A stretch of DNA of 64,000 bases, from contig JAGXKW010000008.1 in NCBI GenBank assembly GCA_018334995.1, forward strand, positions 1 through 64,000, written 5' to 3'. The notes under the pieces were generated by a model, which had not been told where the DNA came from, did no database searches, and worked only from the letters and a program-made list of their open reading frames with translations. Positions within the stretch are counted from its first letter, which is position 1. Each line of letters opens with the position of its first letter. A program made the translations under genes and the position numbers. The stretch comes from Wenzhouxiangellaceae bacterium. GTDB taxonomy: Bacteria; Pseudomonadota; Gammaproteobacteria; Xanthomonadales; Wenzhouxiangellaceae. Positions 37,732-46,521 of this stretch are shown one piece after another.

Positions 37732-38979
37732 CTATCTTTCCGGTTCGGACAGGAACAGCACCTGCAGATCGTTGAGGAATCGCGCACCGCGCTCGGTGCG
37801 GATCAAGAAATTCCCTTTGGCGCCGGCGTCTGAGTAAGTCGGGGCGACCTCCCCGACTCGATCGTTCGCGTAGGTCGGGGTTGCATCCCCGACAATGTCG
37901 CGATGCTCCAGCAAGCCGGTTTCGATCGCGCGAGCCAGCCCCGGCTCCAGCGCTTCGATACCGAGCCCGGTGATGGACGCAAACTCGGCCACCGCGATCG
38001 GTTCGGCCAGCCGGGTGCGGTTGAGCATGTACTCGAACGCGATATCTTCTGCCGCCACCGGCGCTTGCTCGGCGATGAACGACCCGTCCTCGGCCGCCGC
38101 CATCCACGAATGCGGAATCTTCTTCCGGCGGGTTCGCAGCACGGAATTCTCGGCCGGCAGCGTGATCTTGCCCGCCGCGCCGGCGCCGATGCCGAGGTAG
38201 TCGCCGAAGCGCCAGTAGTTGAGGTTGTGGCGGCAGGCGCGGTTCGGCTTCGCCCAGGCCGAGATTTCGTAGTTCTGGTAGCCAGCCCCGGCCAGCCGCT
38301 CGCCGCAGGCGTCCTGCATGGTCCAGACCGTTTCCTCGCCGGGCAGCGTCGGCGGGCGGGCTGCGAAGATGGTGTTGGGCTCGATGGTGAGCTGGTAGTG
38401 CGAAATGTGCGGCGGGTCGAACGAGATTGCCGTCTCAACGTCGGTAACGGCTTGTTCGACGGTCTGCCCCGGCAGCGCCCACATCAGGTCGAGGTTGAAG
38501 TTTTCGAAGCCGGCGTCTTTGATGGCGTTGATCGCTGCCCTGGCCTGGCCGCCGTCGTGGATTCGGCCCAGTGTCTGCAACTTTGCATCGTCAAAGGTCT
38601 GTATTCCAAGACTGATCCGGTTGACGCCGGCGGCGCGGTAGGCCTCGAAGCGGTCGTGCTCGACCGTGCCCGGGTTGGCTTCCATCGTGATCTCGGCGCC
38701 CGGCGTCAGCTTGAGCCGCGCCGAAACGCCATCGATGATCTGTCCGATCGCGCGAGCCGAGAACAGGCTGGGCGTGCCGCCGCCGAAGAACACCGAATGC
38801 ACGGTCCGACCCCAGACCCGCGGCAGATCCAGTTCCAAGTCGGCCATCAGCGCTTCGACGTAGGCCTGCTCGGGCAGATCGCCGGTCAGTGCGTGCGAGT
38901 TGAAGTCGCAATACGGACATTTGGCCACGCACCAGGGTAAATGCACGTACAGGGACAGAGGTGGGAGGGTGAGGGGCAC
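37732..38979 (-). CDS. hemW: HemW-like radical SAM protein
   Basis: 415 aa; LYVHLPWCVAKCPYCDFNSHA CxxxCxxC, FFGGGTPSLF, NRISLGIQTF. Confidence 0.94.
   Translation of the reverse strand: MPLTLPPLSLYVHLPWCVAKCPYCDFNSHALTGDLPEQAYVEALMADLELDLPRVWGRTVHSVFFGGGTPSLFSARAIGQIIDGVSARLKLTPGAEITMEANPGTVEHDRFEAYRAAGVNRISLGIQTFDDAKLQTLGRIHDGGQARAAINAIKDAGFENFNLDLMWALPGQTVEQAVTDVETAISFDPPHISHYQLTIEPNTIFAARPPTLPGEETVWTMQDACGERLAGAGYQNYEISAWAKPNRACRHNLNYWRFGDYLGIGAGAAGKITLPAENSVLRTRRKKIPHSWMAAAEDGSFIAEQAPVAAEDIAFEYMLNRTRLAEPIAVAEFASITGLGIEALEPGLARAIETGLLEHRDIVGDATPTYANDRVGEVAPTYSDAGAKGNFLIRTERGARFLNDLQVLFLSEPER
37838..37893. repeat. Two copies of a palindromic dispersed repeat inside hemW
   Basis: GTCGGGGCGACCTCCCCGAC (37838-37857) and GTCGGGGTTGCATCCCCGAC (37874-37893), 36-bp period, in frame. 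Confidence 0.9.
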
Positions 38980-38996
38980 GGGTTTTCTGGTTCGCT

Positions 38997-39017
38997 GGTT
39001 TACGGTTTACGGTTTAC
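38997..39017. repeat. Heptamer tandem repeat GGTTTAC x3 upstream of hemW
   Basis: Read directly; preceded by GGTTTTCT GGTTCGCT. Confidence 0.85.
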
Positions 39018-39051
39018 GGCTTCAAGCGGACCTCTCCTGGCATAGGAGCGG

Positions 39052-39097
39052 TCTCCAGGCCGCGAACGTTTGAATTGGTAAGCTCGGCGCCTGGAGA
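39052..39097. repeat. Inverted repeat TCTCCAGGC ... GCCTGGAGA
   Basis: 9-bp perfect arms in the rdgB-hemW intergenic region. Confidence 0.6.
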
Positions 39098-39159
39098 CGC
39101 CTTTTCCTGCGCAAGTCCCTAACCCGAAACCGCTTGTCCTCGGACCTCCGGATTCCGGG

Positions 39160-39765
39160 CTAGATTCCCGCGTCGTCGATTTGTTCCATCAACGCATCCA
39201 GCGCCCGCCCCCGATGGCTGACGCGGTTCTTTTCGCCGGCCGGGAGTTCGGCGGCGGTCGCGCCCATATCCGGGTCGTAAAACACCGGGTCGTAGCCGAA
39301 ACCGCCGTCGCCGCGGCGCGATTCGAGGATGTAGCCGTGCCAGCGGCCGGTCGCGATCAGCGGGGCCGGGTCGTCGGCGTGGCGCAGAAGCACCAGGCAG
39401 CAATAGAAATACGCGCCGCGCCTGGCTTCGGGCAGGCCTTCGAGTTCGCTGACCAGCTTGTCGATATTGTCGTCGTCGCCGGCATCGGCGCCGGCGAAGC
39501 GCGAACTGTAGATGCCCGGCCGGCCCCTGAGCGCGCGCACCACCAGGCCGGAGTCGTCGCCCAAAGCGGCGTGGCCCGCGGCTTCGGCTGCCGTGCGCGC
39601 CTTGATCAGGGCATTTTCCACGAAGGTTTTGCCGGTCTCCGGCGGTTGCTCGACGTCGAACTCCGACTGCGGCCGGACCTCGAAGCCGCGCGGGCCAAGC
39701 ATGTCCTCGAATTCGGCCAGCTTGCCGTCGTTGCCGGAAGCGATCACCACCGTACGTATTGCCAT
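39160..39765 (-). CDS. rdgB: XTP/dITP pyrophosphatase (HAM1 family)
   Basis: MAIRTVVIASGNDGKLAEFEDML, ALGDDSGLVVRALRGRPGIYSSRFAG, GFGYDPVFYDPD; start inside longer ORF 39160-40386. Confidence 0.95.
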   Translation of the reverse strand: MAIRTVVIASGNDGKLAEFEDMLGPRGFEVRPQSEFDVEQPPETGKTFVENALIKARTAAEAAGHAALGDDSGLVVRALRGRPGIYSSRFAGADAGDDDNIDKLVSELEGLPEARRGAYFYCCLVLLRHADDPAPLIATGRWHGYILESRRGDGGFGYDPVFYDPDMGATAAELPAGEKNRVSHRGRALDALMEQIDDAGI

Positions 39766-39779
39766 GACTCGTGCTCCTA

Positions 39780-40502
39780 TCAGTCTTCGGCCCGCACCGC
39801 GTTCTGGGCCGACATCAGCGTTTCGATGCCGGAGCTGGCCAGGTCGAGCATGCGATCGAGCTCGTCGCGATGGAATGCATGGCCCTCCGCCGTGCCCTGC
39901 ACCTCGATAAAGCCGCCGCCGTCGTTCATGACCACGTTCAGATCCGTGTCGGCGGTCGAATCCTCGGCGTAGTCCAGGTCCAGGACGGCTTCGGTGCCGA
40001 CCACGCCGACCGATACCGCGGCGACCTGGCCGTGAATCGGGTTCTTTTTGATCCGCCGCGACTTCAACAAGGTATTGACGGCATCGACCAGCGCCACGTA
40101 AGCACCGGTGATGGACGCGGTCCGCGTGCCGCCGTCGGCCTGCAGCACGTCGCAGTCGAGCGTGATGGTGCGCTCGCCAAGGGCCTCCATATCGACGACC
40201 GCGCGCAGGCTGCGCCCGATCAGCCGCTGGATCTCCAGCGTCCTGCCGCCCTGCTTGCCCTTGGTGGCTTCGCGCATGTTGCGCGAGCCGGTGGCGCGCG
40301 GCAGCATGCCGTACTCGGCGGTCACCCAGCCCTTGCCCTTGCCCCTGAGCCACGGCGGAATGCGCTCTTCGACGCTGGCATTGCACAGCACACGGGTTTC
40401 ACCGCAGCTGATCAGTACCGAGCCTTCGGCATGGCGGGTGAAGTGGCGCTGGATGGTAAGCGCGCGCAGCTCGTCGGGCTGCCTTCCGGACGGTCGGGTC
40501 AA
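39780..40502 (-). CDS. rph: Ribonuclease PH
   Basis: 240 aa; [56 protein letters not shown]. Confidence 0.97.
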   Translation of the reverse strand: MTRPSGRQPDELRALTIQRHFTRHAEGSVLISCGETRVLCNASVEERIPPWLRGKGKGWVTAEYGMLPRATGSRNMREATKGKQGGRTLEIQRLIGRSLRAVVDMEALGERTITLDCDVLQADGGTRTASITGAYVALVDAVNTLLKSRRIKKNPIHGQVAAVSVGVVGTEAVLDLDYAEDSTADTDLNVVMNDGGGFIEVQGTAEGHAFHRDELDRMLDLASSGIETLMSAQNAVRAED

Positions 40503-40605
40503 AAGGGGTTCCTCTTCTTAACGTGATGGATCGATTCCAGCAGGGCGGAAAGGGTACCACGTAGCATGCGTGCGACCGCCGTCGACGAGCACCCGTTCGC
40601 GTCGA

Positions 40606-40992
40606 TCAGCGGTCGATGACCGCGACGGCTTCCATTTCGACATCCACGTCCTTGGGCAGCGCGGATACCTGCACGGCTGCGCGCGCCGGGAACGGCTCGT
40701 CGAACGCTTCGGCCATGATCGCGTTGACCGCCGTGAAACGCCCCAGGTCGGTCAGGTAGACGTTGAGTTTCACGATGCTGTCGAGATCGCCGCCGGCGGC
40801 CCGGCAGACGGCGTCGAGGTTGGCCAGCACCCGCCGGGTACGCACTTCGAAGTCGCCTTCGACGATGTCGCCGGTATCCGGGTCCAGCGGAATCTGCCCG
40901 GACAGGTAGACGGTATTGCCGGATCGAACGGCCTGCGAATACGGGCCGATCGCGGCCGGAGCGGAATCGGTCTGGATCGGGGTCTTCGGCAT
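40606..40992 (-). CDS. ridA: RidA family enamine/imine deaminase
   Basis: 128 aa; APAAIGPYSQAVRSGNTVYLSGQIPLDP. Confidence 0.94.
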   Translation of the reverse strand: MPKTPIQTDSAPAAIGPYSQAVRSGNTVYLSGQIPLDPDTGDIVEGDFEVRTRRVLANLDAVCRAAGGDLDSIVKLNVYLTDLGRFTAVNAIMAEAFDEPFPARAAVQVSALPKDVDVEMEAVAVIDR

Positions 40993-41180
40993 GGCGCTAC
41001 CTGTCGGTCTGGATATATGTCGATGTTAACGGGAATCGGGGAGGCGGCGGGTTATCTGATGTTCTGGTCCGGATTGGCCGTCTCGACAGTCATCCATCAG
41101 TGCAGTCTGACTGCAGATCTTGCCTTTCCGGAAAATCGAAACCGGCAATCCGAAACCGCTTGTCCGCTCGGGACAAAAAC

Positions 41181-41837
41181 CTACCTCGGCGGATCGAGGT
41201 GATCGGTGGTGGTGGTGTTGAGCCGGAACCAGCCGGCGATGCTGGCGCGGTCGATGCGAGTGGGCGGCACTTCGTGCTCGATTTCCTCGCTCCTGAAAAG
41301 CACCAGCGTTCCCGCGCGCGGCGCGATACGGGCCATCTCATCACCGCCGGGCTGGTAGAGGACCAGCTCACCGCCGTCGCCCGGCCGCCAGTCATGATTC
41401 AGGTACAACACCAGCGACACCATTCGGTTGGCCGTCCCGCGAAAGCTGTCGAAATGGCGTCGATAGAACGCCCCGGGCGGGTACAGCGCATAATGCGCCT
41501 CGAACTCGAACAGGGCCAGAAACAGCCGGCGATTCAGCGCCAGCCGGATCTGTTCGGCCTGCGCCAGGAAAGCTGCCTGCGCCGGGCGCTGGCGGTCCAG
41601 CCAGAAAATCCAGTCGCCCCGGGTATCGCGATCGACCTGGAAATCGCGCTCGCGGCCGATGCCGGCACGCTTGAGACGATCGTCGTCGATCACCTGGTCG
41701 AGATCGGCCGAAAGCGCAGCCACCTGCGCCGAAGATACAGCATCGGCACGCCAGAACCAGCCATGCTCGGCCAGCGCGTCAGCGGCTTCGTCGATCCAGG
41801 CGCTGAATTCGGCCAACTCGGGGAATGATTGAATCAA
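41181..41837 (-). CDS. 2OG-Fe(II) oxygenase (prolyl-4-hydroxylase-like)
   Basis: 218 aa; YRRHFDSFRG...NRMVSLVLYLNHDWRPGDGGELVLY...HEVPPTRIDRASIAGWFR (HxD..H..R). Confidence 0.88.
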   Translation of the reverse strand: MIQSFPELAEFSAWIDEAADALAEHGWFWRADAVSSAQVAALSADLDQVIDDDRLKRAGIGRERDFQVDRDTRGDWIFWLDRQRPAQAAFLAQAEQIRLALNRRLFLALFEFEAHYALYPPGAFYRRHFDSFRGTANRMVSLVLYLNHDWRPGDGGELVLYQPGGDEMARIAPRAGTLVLFRSEEIEHEVPPTRIDRASIAGWFRLNTTTTDHLDPPR

Positions 41838-41892
41838 GCGCGAACCTTTCTCTGAGCCCTCCGTGAGAGCTCATCATAATCCGCAAATTTCC

Positions 41893-41912
41893 GTCGGGGA
41901 TGCAACCCCGAA
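41893..41912. repeat. Dispersed palindromic repeat (same family as inside hemW)
   Basis: GTCGGGGATGCAACCCCGAA; near-exact reverse complement of 37874-37893. Confidence 0.85.
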
Positions 41913-42019
41913 CTACGGTCTTGTCCAGTGTCCTGAACGCGATCCACCCGGTCACGGGGACGGTGCGCACCGCCGGACGCCGCCACAGCCGTTCTGAGCG
42001 CGCCTGGCAGCGTTTTTTT

Positions 42020-44140
42020 TCAGCCCAGCTCCCGGCTCACGCGGAACACCTTCGGGTTGCGCCTGAGCCGCGTCAACACGCGCGCCAGCTGGGTGCGATG
42101 GCGCAGCCCGATCAGGAAATACAGTTCAGCGGTATCGCTGGTCGACTCGCGTTGCTCCACACGCTCGATATTGGCCTGCGCCTGGCCGATGGAAGACGAG
42201 ACCGAGGCCAGCACGCCCGGCCCGTTGACCGTGATGACCTTGAGCAGAACGCTGTAGCTGCCGCGCGGCAATGGCTCCCAGGCAACTTCCAGGCAGCGCT
42301 CGGGATGCTCGCGCTCGAGCGCCGGAACGTTCGGGCAGTTGTCGCGATGAATGATGATGCCGCGACCGGGAGACAGGTAACCCATTATTCGATCGCCGGG
42401 AATCGGGTGGCAGCAGCTGCCGTAGCTGATCGCGCTGCCTTCGTTGCTGCCGACCGTGAACGTATCGGCGCCGGCTTTTTCGCCGGAGCGCCGCTGGGTG
42501 ATGGGCAGCAGTTTCTGGGCCACGGTCGCGGCCAGCAATTCACCGCGCGCGATGCGCACCAGCAGGTCTTCGAGCCGTTCCAGTCCGGCTTTTCTGACGT
42601 AACGGTCGAGCTTGCGCTGGGAGATGGTGTCCAGTGAACTGTCGCGTCGCGCCAGGGCCTGGTCCAGCAGGCGATGGCCGATGGCAACCGAATCGGCCTG
42701 CTCGAGATTCTTCAGGTGCGACCGGATCGCGGTGCGCGCCTTGGCCGTGACGACATTTTCCAGCCATTCCGGCCTGGGCTTGACGCTCTGATCGGTTTCG
42801 ATCTGCACCGTCTGGCCGTTTTCCAGCCGCGTGCTCAGCGGCGCGGGCTGGTGGTCGATAAAGGCCCGACTCGCATGATCGCCCACATCGGTGTGAATCG
42901 CATAGGCAAAGTCCAGCGCCGACGAATGCGCCTTGAGATCGATGATCTTGCCCCGGGGCGTGAACACGAACACCTCGTCCGGGAACAGTTCGGCCTTGGC
43001 GGTATCGATGAAGTCCATCGAATCGCGTGTGCGATCCTGCGACTCGACCAGCTTGAGCAGCCACTCGCGCGCCCGTACCGCGGTGGAGCCGTCCGGCGGC
43101 GTGGCCTTGTACAGCCAGTGCGCGGCGGCGCCCTTTTCGGCCACCATGTCCATTTCCTCGGTGCGGATCTGGATTTCGACCGGCACGTCGTAGGGGGACG
43201 TCAGCACCGTATGCAGCGACTGGTAGCCGTTCGGCTTGGGCAACGCGATGTAGTCCTTGAAGCTGTCGGGGCGCGGCTTGTACAGGCTGTGTACCACGCC
43301 GAGGGCCTGGTAGCAGTGCGATTCGGCCTGAGTAATGATGCGGAAGGCGTACAGATCGTAGACTTCGTTGAACGACAACGACTTCTCGCGCATCTTCAGG
43401 TAGACGCTGTAGATGGTCTTTTCGCGCCCCTCGACACGGCAGGGAATGCCGGCCTCGTTGAGCCGCTTCTTCAGCGCCTCGCTGACCGAGTCGATGATTT
43501 CCTTTCGGTTTTTGGCCACCGAGCGCGCCCGCCGCTCGATGACGCGATAGCGATTCGGGTAGAGGTTGGCGAAACCGAGCTCCTCGAGCTCGTTCTTCAG
43601 CGTGTTCATCCCGAGCCGATCTGCGATGGGAGCGTAGATTTCCAGGGTTTCACTGGAGATTCGTCGACGCGCCTCGGTGGACATGGCCCCGATGGTGCGC
43701 ATGTTGTGCAGCCGGTCGGCCAGCTTGATGAAGATCACCCGCAGGTCGCGGCTCATGGCCAGCAGCAGTTTGCGGAAACTCTCCGCATCGGCTTCCCGGC
43801 GGGTGCGGAACTTCATCTTGTCGATCTTGGTCACGCCATCGACCAGGCGCGCGACCTGATCGCCGAATTCGCGCGTCAGGTCGTCGATCGAGATGTCGGT
43901 ATCCTCGACCGTATCGTGGAGGATGGCCGCGGTGATGGTCTGGTGGTCCATCCGCATTCCGGCCAGGATGGACGCGACCGCGACCGGGTGCAGGATATAG
44001 TCTTCGCCGGAACGGCGCGTCTGCCCGCGATGGGCTTCCTGTCCGACTTCGAACGCGTGCAGGGCCCTGGCCACCTGCTCGGGCTCAAGGTAGGTATTGA
44101 GCAGTCGCCTGAGTTCGCGAACGGGGCCGGGGTAGCTCAT
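42020..44140 (-). CDS. spoT: Bifunctional (p)ppGpp synthetase/hydrolase
   Basis: 706 aa; HD (LHDTVEDTDIS), synthetase (YDLYAFRIITQ), TGS, ACT regions. Confidence 0.97.
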   Translation of the reverse strand: MSYPGPVRELRRLLNTYLEPEQVARALHAFEVGQEAHRGQTRRSGEDYILHPVAVASILAGMRMDHQTITAAILHDTVEDTDISIDDLTREFGDQVARLVDGVTKIDKMKFRTRREADAESFRKLLLAMSRDLRVIFIKLADRLHNMRTIGAMSTEARRRISSETLEIYAPIADRLGMNTLKNELEELGFANLYPNRYRVIERRARSVAKNRKEIIDSVSEALKKRLNEAGIPCRVEGREKTIYSVYLKMREKSLSFNEVYDLYAFRIITQAESHCYQALGVVHSLYKPRPDSFKDYIALPKPNGYQSLHTVLTSPYDVPVEIQIRTEEMDMVAEKGAAAHWLYKATPPDGSTAVRAREWLLKLVESQDRTRDSMDFIDTAKAELFPDEVFVFTPRGKIIDLKAHSSALDFAYAIHTDVGDHASRAFIDHQPAPLSTRLENGQTVQIETDQSVKPRPEWLENVVTAKARTAIRSHLKNLEQADSVAIGHRLLDQALARRDSSLDTISQRKLDRYVRKAGLERLEDLLVRIARGELLAATVAQKLLPITQRRSGEKAGADTFTVGSNEGSAISYGSCCHPIPGDRIMGYLSPGRGIIIHRDNCPNVPALEREHPERCLEVAWEPLPRGSYSVLLKVITVNGPGVLASVSSSIGQAQANIERVEQRESTSDTAELYFLIGLRHRTQLARVLTRLRRNPKVFRVSRELG

Positions 44141-44201
44141 ATGACGGGATGGCTATGCAGCTGGAACCGCTGAGAAGCGTAGCGAGCGGGTGCGTAGCCT
44201 G

Positions 44202-44220
44202 CCCCGGAACTGATCCGGGG
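44202..44220. repeat. Palindrome CCCCGGA-ACTGA-TCCGGGG
   Basis: 7-bp perfect stem between rpoZ and spoT. Confidence 0.6.
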
Positions 44221-44325
44221 GTGGCCTCCGGAACGCACAGTCCGCAGTGTACACGTCAGCACATGAGGATTTGGAGCCGCGCCGGACTGCGTCGGGCGCA
44301 CGCGCACTGGCTTCTCGGTGGTCGC

Positions 44326-44595
44326 TCAGTCTTCGTCCGGCGGGGGCGGTGGAAGCTCCGCCTGCATCGCCGCCAGCCGGGCGTCGAGCTCGGCCTGGTA
44401 GGTGCGGATGTTCTCGGCGTCGACCTGGCCTTCGGCGATTTCGCGCAGCGCGATCACGGTCGGCTTGTCGGTTTCCTCGTCCACCAGCGCATCGGCGCCG
44501 TTGGCGAGCTGGCGCGCCCGCTGGGCGGCCATCACGATCAGGTTGAACCGGTTGGGTTCAACGTCAATGCAATCTTCTACGGTAACGCGGGCCAT
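44326..44595 (-). CDS. rpoZ: DNA-directed RNA polymerase omega subunit
   Basis: 89 aa; [30 protein letters not shown]. Confidence 0.96.
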   Translation of the reverse strand: MARVTVEDCIDVEPNRFNLIVMAAQRARQLANGADALVDEETDKPTVIALREIAEGQVDAENIRTYQAELDARLAAMQAELPPPPPDED

Positions 44596-44658
44596 TTCGA
44601 CTCCTGAAATTGATCATGCATGCTAGAGCAAGCCTTTAAGTATAACGTCTATTGCCGA

Positions 44659-45300
44659 TCACGCCAACAATTCCGCGAGGCGCGCCTTCTGGCGCATCTG
44701 CTGCCGCTCCCGGCGCATTGGCCAGGCCCGGATAATCGCCATGAGCTGCTCGCGCGCACGGTCGAAATCGTCGTTGATCACGATCCAGTCGAATTCCATG
44801 CAGGCCGACATTTCCCGCTGCGCCTCGCCCAGGCGTCGGGCGATGATTTCGGGCTGGTCGGTGCCGCGCCCTGTCAGGCGTCTCCTGAGAACCTCCAGCG
44901 ACGGCGGCAGAATGAATATCTGACATGCCTGCGGATGGCTGCGGCGCACCTGGGCGGCGCCCTGCACGTCGATCTCCAGCAGCACGTCCCTGCCCTCGTG
45001 CCAAAGCGATTCGACGTGCGCCCGGTCGGTTCCGTAGCCGTTGCCGAACACTTCGGCGTGCTCCAGGTAGCGGCCCTGACGCACGCGCTGGTCGAAGGTG
45101 GCCCGATCGATGAAATGATAGTGTTCGCCGTCGATCTCCCCGCGTCGGATCGGGCGCGTGGTGTCGGACACCGAGAACGCCAGCGACGGAAATTCGCTCA
45201 GCGCGCTGTTGATCAGGCTGGTCTTGCCGGCGCCGCTGGGCGCGGCGATCACGTACAGCTCGCCCACGACGTCTTTATTCTTGCCCTTAGCCCGCATCAT
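44659..45300 (-). CDS. gmk: Guanylate kinase
   Basis: 213 aa; LYVIAAPSGAGKTSLINSAL, SVSDTTRPIRRGEIDGEHYHFI. Confidence 0.96.
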   Translation of the reverse strand: MMRAKGKNKDVVGELYVIAAPSGAGKTSLINSALSEFPSLAFSVSDTTRPIRRGEIDGEHYHFIDRATFDQRVRQGRYLEHAEVFGNGYGTDRAHVESLWHEGRDVLLEIDVQGAAQVRRSHPQACQIFILPPSLEVLRRRLTGRGTDQPEIIARRLGEAQREMSACMEFDWIVINDDFDRAREQLMAIIRAWPMRRERQQMRQKARLAELLA

Positions 45301-45330
45301 TCCCCGCCCGTTCGACCAACCGAAATCCTC

Positions 45331-45367
45331 CCCACCCCGGGTCTCCCCCGCAAGCAGGCGAGGGAGC
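45331..45367. repeat. GC-rich palindromic intergenic sequence upstream of gmk
   Basis: CCCACCCCGGGTCTCCCCCGCAAGCAGGCGAGGGAG; CTCCCCCGC/GCGAGGGAG arms. Confidence 0.45.
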
Positions 45368-45425
45368 GATAGAAGGCGCTGTCACAAGCAGCGCCGGACT
45401 TGTTCGCGGTCCCGTTAGCGGCGCC

Positions 45426-46301
45426 TTACTCGACATTCTGGATCTGCTCTCGCATTTGTTCGATCAGGACTTTCAACTCCACGGCCACGCCGGTGGTCTC
45501 GGCGGCCACCGATTTCGACCCCAGCGTATTGGCTTCGCGGTTGAGTTCCTGCATCAGGAAATCCAGCCGGCGCCCGACCGGCTCTTCGAGCTCGAGCACG
45601 CGCCGGATTTCGGCGACGTGGGCTTCAAGCCGGTCGAGCTCCTCGTCGACGTCCAGGCGCGTGAGCTGCAGCGCGATCTCCTGCTCCATGCGGCCGGGTT
45701 CGATGTCCTGGCCCAGCCCGGCCAGCCGCTCTTCAAAACGTGTCTTGAGCGCCTCGCGCACCGCCGGGAGGTGCTTGCGGACCTTCGCGACCTGCTCGAG
45801 AATGCCATCCAGGCGCGGCCGGAGCATGTCGGCGATGGCCCGTCCCTCCTGCGCCCGGGCCGCGGCCAGGTCGTCGATGCAGCAATCCAGCAGGTCCAGC
45901 GCGCGGGCACGCTCGGCGTCGAAATCCGGGCGTTGCTCGATGATCATTCCGGGCCATGCCAGCAGGCGGATCAGTTCCTGTTCGGCGGTGTCGCCGGCGA
46001 GTTTCTGCAACCGTTCCAGGCGCGCCAGCAGCGAACGCGCCAGCGCCTCGTTCAGCTCCAGGGTCGCGGCTTCGGCCGCCGGGTCGGGCTGGTAGCGCAG
46101 GTTGATCTCGATCTTGCCGCGACTGAAGCGCTGCTTGAAGCGCGCGCGGATTTCCGGCTCCAGCACGCGGAACTCCTCCGGCAGGCGCGGCGACAGGTCG
46201 AGATAGCGCTGGTTGACGCTCTTGAGCTCCCAGAACAGCTGCCCGGCGGTCGCCGCGTCGCTGCGGCTGGCATAGGCCGTCATGCTATGGATCATGTTCA
46301 A
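45426..46301 (-). CDS. YicC/YloC family endoribonuclease
   Basis: MIHSMTAYASRS N-terminus; LNREANTLGSKSVAAETTGVAVELKVLIEQMREQIQNVE C-terminus. Confidence 0.95.
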   Translation of the reverse strand: MNMIHSMTAYASRSDAATAGQLFWELKSVNQRYLDLSPRLPEEFRVLEPEIRARFKQRFSRGKIEINLRYQPDPAAEAATLELNEALARSLLARLERLQKLAGDTAEQELIRLLAWPGMIIEQRPDFDAERARALDLLDCCIDDLAAARAQEGRAIADMLRPRLDGILEQVAKVRKHLPAVREALKTRFEERLAGLGQDIEPGRMEQEIALQLTRLDVDEELDRLEAHVAEIRRVLELEEPVGRRLDFLMQELNREANTLGSKSVAAETTGVAVELKVLIEQMREQIQNVE

Positions 46302-46521
46302 CCCGGTCGGAAGTAAAGCGGGAATAGTAACTTACTAATGCGGTCGTTGATCGGCGTCCTCTCGACCTGTGCCGATGAATGCGCTCTTGGGTTTTCCGTC
46401 CGCGGCGACGCATGCCTCCGTCCCGACAACCCGATCCGGATGCTTTGGGGCTATCCTTGCCGTGGTTCGCCGCGCCGCGCGAGGCCGTGGGGACATTTCA
46501 GCGGGCACGCATACCCATTCG

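Noticed and set aside
39052-39097. TCTCCAGGC/GCCTGGAGA as a terminator of rdgB
   Set aside because: The T run (CTTTTCC) is on the plus strand while flanking genes are on the minus strand; kept only as an inverted repeat
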